Below, piece by piece: positions 1 to 4,363 of a stretch of DNA of 6,473 bases (position 1 is its first letter; every line of letters starts with the position of its first letter). The position numbers and the translations under genes are program-made. The stretch is from positions 13,597-20,069 of the forward strand of contig FR898234.1 in the NCBI GenBank assembly GCA_000437375.1, read 5' to 3'. This stretch comes from Eubacterium sp. CAG:841. GTDB lineage: Bacteria > Bacillota > Clostridia > Oscillospirales > CAG-272. A model generated the notes under the pieces. That model was given only the letters and a program-made list of their open reading frames with translations, made no database searches and was not told where the DNA came from.

Positions 1-398
1 GCTCTTCCGCAGACCTGAGCCAGAATAACCGCCGGAAAAGCCATCCAAGCATTTTTCTGAATTGCGGAGGAGAAAAGTCCCGTTATAAGCGCAAACACTG
101 CAAGCTCAGCCATCATAAAAGGCAGTCTGGCAGCAGCAGGCATAGAAGTTATAAAAAAGCTTGCAAGCGGAGAAAGAATGCCTATCGCAACGCCCCACTT
201 TGCACCGAGCAAGCATCCGCCGAGAAGAACGGGTAAATACATAGGCAAAAGCATTATTCCGGCACTTGCGCCAACGGCAAGATGAGCTATTTGCGGAAGA
301 ACAACAGCAAGTGCTGTTATTCCTATTGAAATGAGCGCCTTTACCGTAATTCTGAGTTTCAAAGACGCCTGTCTTCTTGTAAGTACGTTATCAATCAT
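1..398 (-). CDS. ECF transporter S component (substrate-binding membrane subunit), 3' end outside window
   Basis: The first 132 residues are visible, from ATG at 398-396 to the window edge with no stop. The product is a very hydrophobic membrane protein whose pattern matches the small S components of energy-coupling factor (ECF) vitamin importers. After a basic N-terminus (TRRQASLKLR) comes TM1 (about residues 19-36), then a loop and helix with PMYLPVLLGG (52-61), GAKWGVAIGILSPLASFF (65-82), a short Ser-Met-Pro turn and LPFMMAELA (92-100). A proline-containing second segment, the SPL helix and the F-M-x-E helix are what I recall of general ECF S components; the ligand (folate, cobalamin, pantothenate or other) cannot be deduced. 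Such subunits work with a separately encoded EcfA-EcfA'-EcfT energising module, absent here. The start is supported by an AAGGAGC ribosome binding site (408-414 on the complement) nine bases upstream. The gene lies 162 bases downstream of the reductase and could be independent or weakly co-transcribed. The assignment as an S component is good; the substrate is unknown. Confidence 0.8.
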   Translation of the reverse strand, partial: MIDNVLTRRQASLKLRITVKALISIGITALAVVLPQIAHLAVGASAGIMLLPMYLPVLLGGCLLGAKWGVAIGILSPLASFFITSMPAAARLPFMMAELAVFALITGLFSSAIQKNAWMAFPAVILAQVCGR

Positions 399-407
399 TT
401 TATTTTG

Positions 408-414
408 CTCCTTT
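408..414 (-). promoter_or_regulatory. Ribosome binding site of the ECF S component
   Basis: The complement reads AAGGAGC nine bases before the ATG at 398. It is close to the anti-Shine-Dalgarno complement and fixes this start over any internal methionine. I see no convincing -35/-10 pair and no recognisable riboswitch (TPP, cobalamin, preQ1 or THF consensus) in the 162 bases upstream. Confidence 0.75.
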
Positions 415-492
415 ATTAAAATATTCTGCAATCGTTTTCATTTTTGTTTGCTGTTTTACACGGAACGGACAGCGTTTTTCTCAATGACGGAA

Positions 493-511
493 AAGCGACG
501 TCCGGTCGCTT
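493..511 (-). terminator. Possible weak terminator downstream of the aldo/keto reductase
   Basis: On the minus strand a perfect 7-bp stem (AAGCGAC / GTCGCTT) closes a 5-base loop. The 3' arm runs into a T run that is only four bases long (CTTTTCC). It lies about 50 bases beyond the reductase stop and about 95 bases before the S-component start. A second small hairpin (GCAGA / TCTGC, 540-554) sits between it and the stop codon. The short T tract makes termination uncertain; it may instead be an attenuator or processing structure ahead of the transporter gene. Confidence 0.4.
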
Positions 512-560
512 GTAGTGCCTATTCCGTATTTCTTACCGCGCAGAAGCTATCTGCATTCGA

Positions 561-1676
561 TCATTTTTCAAACTCCTTTGCAACATCCTTCAGCAGCTGA
601 CGGACAGGCAAATGCTGTGGACATATCTTTTCGCACTTTCCGCAACCTATACAGTCGGAAGCCTTGCTGTTGTGCTTTGTATAAACCTCGCCGTAATAAT
701 AGTCTGCATTCCAATCGTGATAAGCGCGTTTTGCGTTCATACATGAGAAAAGATCCGGAATTGAAATATGTTTCGGGCAACCGTCCGTACAGTATCCGCA
801 AGACGTGCAAGGAATAAGATGCTTTGAACGGATTATCTCGCAGACCTTATCAACAGCAGCCATTTCTTTTTCATCAAGCGGCTTGAAATCTTTCATATAA
901 GAAAGGTTATCATTCATCTGCTCCGTATTGCTCATTCCTGAAAGCACCATAAATATTCCCTCAAAGCCTGCGGCAAAACGAATGGCATAGCTTGCAGGAC
1001 TTCCGCCGCCGAGATCGGAAAAAACTTTCTTTGCGTCATCCGTAAGGTTGGCAAGACTTCCGCCCTTTACAGGTTCCATAACGATAACGGGCTTGTCGTG
1101 CTTACGGCATACCTGATAGCACTTTTCTGACTGAACGGAAGGATCGTCGAAGTCAACGTAATTGAGCTGTATCTGAACAACCTCGACCTGCGGATATTCC
1201 GTAAGTATTTTATCAAGCACGTCCGCGCTGTCATGAAAAGAAAGTCCTACGTGTTTTACTTTTCCTTCGGCTTTCAGCTCAAATGCCGTCTCATATGCAT
1301 GGCATTTTTTGAACTTTTCAAGCACGCTCTTGTTCTGCGCATGCATAAGATAAAAATCAAAATAATCCACCCCGCAAGCCGCAAGCTGACTTTCAAAGAA
1401 CGGACGGATATCCTCTTCTTTATTGAAAAATGTTCCGGTAAGCTTATCCGTAAGTATGTATTTGTCTCTCGGATAACGCTTTGTAAGTCCTTCTCTTACG
1501 GCTATTTCGCTTTTCCCGCCTATGTATCCTTGTGCCGTATCAAAATAATTAAATCCTTCCGCAATGAAATCGTCAACCATCTGTGAGAATTCTTTTAAAT
1601 CTACTTCTTCACCGTTCATCGGCAAACGCATACATCCGAAACCGAAGTTCTTTTTCACGTTCTCAAAATAATTCAT
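561..1676 (-). CDS. Aldo/keto reductase with C-terminal 2x[4Fe-4S] ferredoxin-like domain
   Basis: This 371-residue protein combines a (beta/alpha)8 aldo/keto reductase barrel with a ferredoxin-like tail, the architecture of COG1453. The barrel opens with FGFGCMRLP (11-19). The catalytic tetrad is visible: Asp46 and Tyr51 in FDTAQGY, Lys78 in TDKLTG, and His112 in FYLMHAQ. Later conserved elements are GKVKHVGLSFH (138-148), VQIQLNYVD (167-175) and VMEPVKGG (199-206). The tail holds two CxxCxxCxxxCP motifs, at Cys290/293/296/300 and Cys342/345/348/352, each expected to bind a [4Fe-4S] cluster. It is about 50 residues longer than a classical reductase, which the tail explains. By family knowledge it is a cytoplasmic nicotinamide-dependent carbonyl oxidoreductase that may exchange electrons through its clusters; the substrate cannot be told. 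The ATG at 1676 follows GGAAAGGA, and the gene starts 17 bases after the stop of a truncated merR remnant, downstream of a MerR-type promoter. It was therefore probably the output gene of a merR-reductase operon. The fold is nearly certain; the physiological role is unknown. Confidence 0.95.
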   Translation of the reverse strand: MNYFENVKKNFGFGCMRLPMNGEEVDLKEFSQMVDDFIAEGFNYFDTAQGYIGGKSEIAVREGLTKRYPRDKYILTDKLTGTFFNKEEDIRPFFESQLAACGVDYFDFYLMHAQNKSVLEKFKKCHAYETAFELKAEGKVKHVGLSFHDSADVLDKILTEYPQVEVVQIQLNYVDFDDPSVQSEKCYQVCRKHDKPVIVMEPVKGGSLANLTDDAKKVFSDLGGGSPASYAIRFAAGFEGIFMVLSGMSNTEQMNDNLSYMKDFKPLDEKEMAAVDKVCEIIRSKHLIPCTSCGYCTDGCPKHISIPDLFSCMNAKRAYHDWNADYYYGEVYTKHNSKASDCIGCGKCEKICPQHLPVRQLLKDVAKEFEK

Positions 1677-1683
1677 AAGTCTT

Positions 1684-1691
1684 TATCCTTT
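1684..1691 (-). promoter_or_regulatory. Ribosome binding site of the aldo/keto reductase
   Basis: The complement reads GGAAAGGA, with the AAGGA core seven bases before the ATG at 1676. It begins within a few bases of the TAA of the merR remnant, as expected for tightly spaced operon genes. Confidence 0.65.
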
Positions 1692-1693
1692 CC

Positions 1694-1798
1694 TTATTTA
1701 TTACTTTCATTGCCGTTCCGTATAAGTTTTCCTGTTTCAACGGCTGCCTCGTACTGTGTGATCTTATAATTGAGCCTGTTCAACGCATTTTCGATCAC
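1694..1798 (-). pseudogene. Remnant of a MerR-family regulator: C-terminal tail only
   Basis: A 34-codon open stretch ending in TAA at 1696-1694 encodes a helical peptide, VIENALNRLNYKITQY (residues 1-16) followed by EAAVETGKLIRNGNESNK. A leucine-rich helix with L-N-Y-K-I-x-x-Y, then an A-V-E-T-G-K-L element, is the pattern I recall at the extreme C-terminus of MerR regulators that govern clostridial oxidoreductase genes, after their dimerisation coiled coil. The N-terminal winged helix and most of the coiled coil, normally some 90-100 residues, are missing. The frame closes at a TGA inside the promoter, and there is no ribosome binding site before any start codon, so it is probably not translated. 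Immediately upstream is a MerR-type promoter, and 17 bases downstream the reductase begins. The simplest reading is an internal deletion in an autoregulated merR. Alternatives are a chance open frame or a small leader peptide starting at GTG 1798. The homology rests on a short segment judged by eye. Confidence 0.55.
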
Positions 1799-1829
1799 AT
1801 TATACACCTTAGAGTCAACTCCAAGTCAA
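1799..1829 (-). promoter_or_regulatory. MerR-type promoter (19-bp spacer) with operator dyad, driving the aldo/keto reductase
   Basis: Reading the minus strand, -35 TTGACT (1829-1824) and -10 TATAAT (1804-1799) are separated by 19 bases instead of 17. Centred in the spacer and overlapping the -35 is the dyad CTTGGAGT-TG-ACTCTAAG (1825-1808), which pairs at seven of eight positions. An over-long spacer filled by a dyad is the hallmark of MerR-activated promoters, where the regulator untwists DNA to realign the hexamers. The CTTGGAGT half-site is like those I recall in Firmicute MerR/oxidoreductase loci. Transcription would cross the merR remnant and enter the reductase after a leader of about 115 bases. 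The cognate regulator is not intact in this window. Confidence 0.85.
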
Positions 1830-1874
1830 GAGGTGGAATAAAAATTTTTCAGATAATTTTTGAAAGACAAAATT

Positions 1875-1895
1875 TTTGACAACAGTTTGACAACA
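1875..1895. repeat. Tandem direct repeat TTTGACAACA, 11-base period
   Basis: TTTGACAACA occurs at 1875-1884 and again at 1886-1895, separated by one G. It sits in AT-rich spacer between the tRNA terminator and the MerR-type promoter. The preceding bases contain three loosely similar AATTTTT blocks (about 1839, 1855 and 1872). The + strand contains TTGACA twice, but no -10 follows at a usable distance, so these are probably not promoters. Function unknown. Confidence 0.6.
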
Positions 1896-1933
1896 CCAAA
1901 CGCACTTTTTGGGGCAAAACTTCATTGACAGAT

Positions 1934-1998
1934 AAAAAAAGAGAAAGACGAAAGACACAGATAGCATCAATGCTTTCTGATTTTTTCGCCTTCGTCTT
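1934..1998 (-). terminator. Rho-independent terminator of tRNA-Pro
   Basis: On the minus strand, starting five bases after the tRNA CCA end, AAGACGAA (1998-1991) pairs with TTCGTCTT (1952-1945), and a run of seven T follows at 1940-1934. The roughly 38-base interior is structured: CAGA and TCTG (1979-1976 / 1961-1958) flank the arms AGCAT / ATGCT (1974-1970 / 1967-1963) with a two-base loop and one mismatch. The result is a long interrupted hairpin ending in a U tract, well placed to end the monocistronic tRNA transcript. Confidence 0.75.
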
Positions 1999-2000
1999 GC

Positions 2001-2077
2001 TGGTCGGAGTGAGAGGATTTGAACCTCCGGCCTCTTGGTCCCGAACCAAGCACTCTACCAAACTGAGCCACACCCCG
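2001..2077 (-). tRNA. tRNA-Pro, anticodon CGG, CCA encoded
   Basis: The complement folds into a complete 77-base cloverleaf. The acceptor stem CGGGGTG pairs with CACTCCG, with one G-T wobble. The D arm is GCTC/GAGT. The anticodon stem CTTGG/CCAAG encloses the loop TTCGGGA, giving anticodon CGG (reads CCG, proline) with G at position 37 as usual in proline tRNAs. The variable loop is five bases. The T arm GGAGG-TTCAAAT-CCTCT is followed by discriminator A and genomically encoded CCA at 2003-2001. It is a minor isoacceptor, since CCG can also be read by tRNA-Pro(TGG) through wobble. It is transcribed alone, with its own promoter and terminator. Confidence 0.96.
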
Positions 2078-2124
2078 ATAAATATTTTGTTTTTCCTGTG
2101 CCGATATATTTCAGCGCGCAGAAT

Positions 2125-2153
2125 ATTATAACGCAACATCCCGATTTTGTCAA
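2125..2153 (-). promoter_or_regulatory. Consensus SigA promoter of tRNA-Pro
   Basis: On the minus strand the -35 is TTGACA (2153-2148) and the -10 is TATAAT (2130-2125), with an exact 17-base spacer. Both hexamers are perfect consensus, as expected for a stable-RNA gene. The predicted start is about 40 bases before the mature tRNA 5' end, leaving a leader for RNase P to remove. The GC-rich run GCGCGC just after the -10 (about 2118-2113) may act as a growth-rate discriminator; that part is inference. Confidence 0.88.
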
Positions 2154-2192
2154 TATCGTATTGCAAAAAACTTTTTTGTTTTCGTTACTTGA

Positions 2193-2221
2193 TTGAAACC
2201 TTAAGTTTTGTGTGCTATAAT
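2193..2221 (+). promoter_or_regulatory. SigA-type promoter of the GT-C-like membrane protein
   Basis: TTGAAA (2193-2198) and TATAAT (2216-2221) are 17 bases apart, about 35 bases upstream of the start codon. It is divergent from the tRNA promoter, whose -35 ends 40 bases to the left. The ribosome binding site AAAGAGG (2245-2251) lies four bases before the ATG, slightly closer than usual. Confidence 0.7.
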
Positions 2222-2255
2222 ATTAATATAACAATATTTTTCTCAAAGAGGCAAT

Positions 2256-3911
2256 ATGCGAAAAATAAAGGATTTTATAATATCCCACCGCGACCTTATG
2301 TTATTTATCTGCATAGTATTTATGATTTTTCTGCGGTTTGTTTTCTGTGGATTTTCATATGCTTATCAGGGCGACGATTATATACAATATCATAATTATC
2401 CATCGTCTCAAAGTTATATTAAGCTGATAAAACAGGAAGGCTTATTTTCATCGCGTCCGCTTGCAATAATTCTTGACCTTTATATATTTGCGCCGTTTTG
2501 GGACAATATGATTCTCGCCGTGCTGTTGATAAGCGTTCTTTACGGTGCTTCTGCCATGCTGTTTTATAAAGTTTTCAGAAGATTTTTCGGCACAGGTGTG
2601 TTTTTTGTCGTATTTTATTCGCTTTTGCCGTTGTGCTTTGAAGGAACGTATTGGATATCCGCATCGTCACGCATAGTCAGCGGATTGTTTTTCACTGCTG
2701 TCTCTCTTTTTGCACTTGTGAAATTTGCGGACGGAGGATGCGCCGCGCTTGCCGCTTTATTTGTAATTTTTCAGCTGCTTTCGTTTGCGGTATACGAGCA
2801 GATATTCATTCTTTCGTTTCTTATTTGTATTATATTTGCCGTTATTTTCGCTTTGCAAAAAAACAAGCGTGCATATATAACGCTCGCTTCCCTTTCAAAC
2901 GCCGCGATATATTTTGTTTTCACTTTGGTTTTCGGTTCCGACGGCGCACTTTCCAAGAGAATTGATATTGTTTCGCCGTTTACAAAATATTTCTGGAGCA
3001 CTCAACTTGAATATGCGTCAAGACAAATTGGCGCCGCTTTTATCAAAGGCGGAACATTGACGCTTGTAAAAGGCTTTTATCGCGGAATAAAACTGATATT
3101 TTCAGAAAAGAATTTTCTGTACCTTATCGCAGCCATAGCTCTGTCCGCTGCGCTTTTGTTTTTGATAAAACGCTCCGAAAATACAGCTTTCGGAACAGAG
3201 ATAAAACCCGTTTTCACGGTTTTGATCGCACTTATGCTGGCAATAGCACCCGCCGCCGCATTTATTTTTATAGGGAATACATGGTTTTCATTGCGCGGGA
3301 CGGTTCCGAGTATGGTTGGTGCCTCGTTGCTCTTTGATCTTATTCTCAGACTTATTATAAAAAACAAAAGGATAGTAAGCAGCTGTATCACCGCCGTGTT
3401 TGCTTTGATATTCATAATTGCGGGCGCTTCCGAAACGTATGATTATCACCAAAGCTATAAAAAGGATACCGCCGCAATCAACGCGCTTGCAAAGCTTTCC
3501 GAAACTGCGGGAAACGTAAGAATAGGAATAATCAATCTCAATTCAACGCATCTTTCCGATCAGAATTATCTATATCACGAACATATAACAGGTGTCACCG
3601 AAAGCGAATGGGCGCTTCGCGGCGCGATAATCGCAACAACCGGAAGCGAAATAAAGCCGTCAATAGTTCCGCTTGACGTGCTTAACTTCCCGTTTTATCA
3701 TGGCTGGAACGAAAGTATTAAACGTATAGACGGCTTTGACCGCCTGTACTTCTGGGACGAAAAAGCCGAAACGCTTTATCCGCTTTACACCGAAAAAACA
3801 AGCGATGACGGCGAAAACTTTGTCTATGAGCTGTATTTCCCGTCAGGCGAGCTTTGTGCTACCGTCACTCACGAAAACGGCTACGGATACATCACTTTAG
3901 CGCAAAATTGA
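2256..3911 (+). CDS. Polytopic membrane protein of GT-C glycosyltransferase-like architecture
   Basis: This 551-residue protein has about eleven predicted membrane helices (roughly 14-33, 68-80, 84-104, 113-129, 138-157, 162-176, 178-200, 207-226, 286-304, 318-338, 352-368 and 373-391, some of them marginal) and a soluble C-terminal region of about 160 residues (392-551), probably extracytoplasmic. After TM1, in the first outer loop, comes GDDY (39-42), and later SSRPLA (65-70) at the entry to TM2. An acidic pair in loop 1 followed by an Arg-Pro before TM2 is how GT-C enzymes using polyprenyl-phosphate sugars, including GtrII-type glucosyltransferases, are built. Tyr-Trp and Arg residues near 132-139 are also placed as in such proteins. 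By analogy it may transfer a sugar from a lipid carrier to a cell-surface glycan. No closely related named family is recognised and no catalytic proof is possible. The ATG at 2256 follows AAAGAGG and a promoter at 2193-2221. The gene stands alone, with no hairpin terminator visible before the next promoter. It could also be a non-enzymatic membrane protein. Confidence 0.8.
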   Translation: MRKIKDFIISHRDLMLFICIVFMIFLRFVFCGFSYAYQGDDYIQYHNYPSSQSYIKLIKQEGLFSSRPLAIILDLYIFAPFWDNMILAVLLISVLYGASAMLFYKVFRRFFGTGVFFVVFYSLLPLCFEGTYWISASSRIVSGLFFTAVSLFALVKFADGGCAALAALFVIFQLLSFAVYEQIFILSFLICIIFAVIFALQKNKRAYITLASLSNAAIYFVFTLVFGSDGALSKRIDIVSPFTKYFWSTQLEYASRQIGAAFIKGGTLTLVKGFYRGIKLIFSEKNFLYLIAAIALSAALLFLIKRSENTAFGTEIKPVFTVLIALMLAIAPAAAFIFIGNTWFSLRGTVPSMVGASLLFDLILRLIIKNKRIVSSCITAVFALIFIIAGASETYDYHQSYKKDTAAINALAKLSETAGNVRIGIINLNSTHLSDQNYLYHEHITGVTESEWALRGAIIATTGSEIKPSIVPLDVLNFPFYHGWNESIKRIDGFDRLYFWDEKAETLYPLYTEKTSDDGENFVYELYFPSGELCATVTHENGYGYITLAQN

Positions 3912-3928
3912 ATTTTTCGGAAATACTA

Positions 3929-3957
3929 TTGACAAATTCGCTCTAACGTGTTAGACT
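3929..3957 (+). promoter_or_regulatory. Promoter of the blaI-like/M56 operon
   Basis: TTGACA (3929-3934) and TAGACT (3952-3957) are separated by exactly 17 bases. The -35 is consensus and the -10 is weak (3 of 6), which suits a promoter held by a repressor. It lies 17 bases after the stop of the GT-C-like gene. Operator palindromes cover the spacer, the -10 and the expected start point. Confidence 0.8.
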
Positions 3958-3979
3958 TTATTTAGTCTAACGGATTAGA
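3942..3979 (+). promoter_or_regulatory. Twin BlaI/MecI-type operators
   Basis: Two related dyads are visible. O1 is TCTAACGTGTTAGA (3942-3955), with perfect 6-base arms, overlapping the spacer and -10. O2 is TCTAACGGATTAGA (3966-3979), with one arm mismatch, just downstream of the -10 and running to the ribosome binding site. Their centres are 24 bases apart. Between them the inner half-sites form a third perfect dyad, TTAGACT-TTATTT-AGTCTAA (3951-3970). BlaI-family dimers are known to bind dyads that overlap their own promoter, so autorepression is expected. The TCTAAC half-site is distinct from the staphylococcal TACA/TGTA type. Confidence 0.8.
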
Positions 3980-3994
3980 GGAGAAAGAAGTCGT

Positions 3995-4363
3995 ATGGAA
4001 ACCCCTAAAATATTTGAAAGCGAATATCGTTTTTGTCTTATACTGTGGGAGCACGAACCTGTAAAAAGCAGCGAGCTTGTAAGACTTTGCAAGGAGCAGC
4101 TTGGCTGGAAGCCCACAACGACCTATACGGTCATAAAGCGACTTTCCGAACGCGGCGTGCTTAAAAACGAAAACACGATTGTTTCCTCGCTCGTAAGCAA
4201 GGATGAAGCTCAGGCATCGGAGATAAACGAAATGCTTGAAAAAACATTCGAAGGTTCTCTGCCCGCCTTTATCGCCGCTTTTACAAAGCACAGAAAGCTC
4301 TCACCGGACGAGATCGATGAAGTTCAGTCAATGATCGACCGCTATCGGAAAGGAGATTTGTGA
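3995..4363 (+). CDS. BlaI/MecI-family transcriptional repressor
   Basis: At 122 residues this is the usual length for the penicillinase-repressor family. The N-terminal winged helix covers about residues 5-70: helix 1 FESEYRFCLILWEHEP (7-22), then VKSSELVRLCKEQLGW (23-38), the recognition region KPTTTYTVIKRLSERGVL (39-56) and a wing to about 70. The W-K-x-T-T-x-T-V-x-x-x-L-x-x-x-G signature is characteristic. The C-terminal helices (72-119, with LSPDEIDEVQSMID) form the dimerisation domain. It should bind the two dyads at 3942-3979 and repress its own operon until inactivated by the membrane protease encoded next. In staphylococcal BlaI/MecI the cleaved bond is Asn101-Phe102; my alignment by eye puts Ala95-Phe96 here. 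The ATG follows AGAGGAG with an 11-base gap, and the stop overlaps the next start by one base (TGATG), indicating translational coupling. Family assignment is secure; the regulon beyond its own operon is unknown. Confidence 0.95.
   Translation: METPKIFESEYRFCLILWEHEPVKSSELVRLCKEQLGWKPTTTYTVIKRLSERGVLKNENTIVSSLVSKDEAQASEINEMLEKTFEGSLPAFIAAFTKHRKLSPDEIDEVQSMIDRYRKGDL
4351..4355 (+). promoter_or_regulatory. Ribosome binding site deciding the M56 protease start
   Basis: AGGAG within the last codons of the repressor gene is seven bases before ATG 4363 but only four before the in-frame GTG 4360. Spacing favours ATG 4363, giving the overlapping stop-start TGATG typical of translationally coupled blaI-blaR pairs. 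Confidence 0.7.

Noticed and set aside
399..560. Possible riboswitch upstream of the S-component gene
   Set aside because: Small hairpins are present, but no conserved core of the TPP, cobalamin, preQ1 or THF classes can be recognised by eye.
331..600. Plus-strand open frame of 89 codons
   Set aside because: It runs antisense through the S-component start region and the 3' end of the reductase, has no family resemblance and has no ribosome binding site.
1876..1895. Two TTGACA hexamers on the plus strand as -35 elements
   Set aside because: No -10-like hexamer follows at 16-18 bases from either, and no plus-strand gene begins nearby.
1925..2131. Plus-strand open frame of 68 codons with G-F-E-P-P-A-S-W-S-R-T-K
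   Set aside because: This peptide is the well-known antisense translation of a tRNA, here tRNA-Pro, a frequent annotation artefact.
1849..2166. Minus-strand open frame of 105 codons
   Set aside because: It spans the whole tRNA-Pro gene, its terminator and its promoter, so it cannot be a real coding region.
4360..4362. GTG as alternative start of the M56 protease
   Set aside because: It is only four bases after AGGAG, while ATG 4363 has the better seven-base spacing and gives the usual stop-start overlap.
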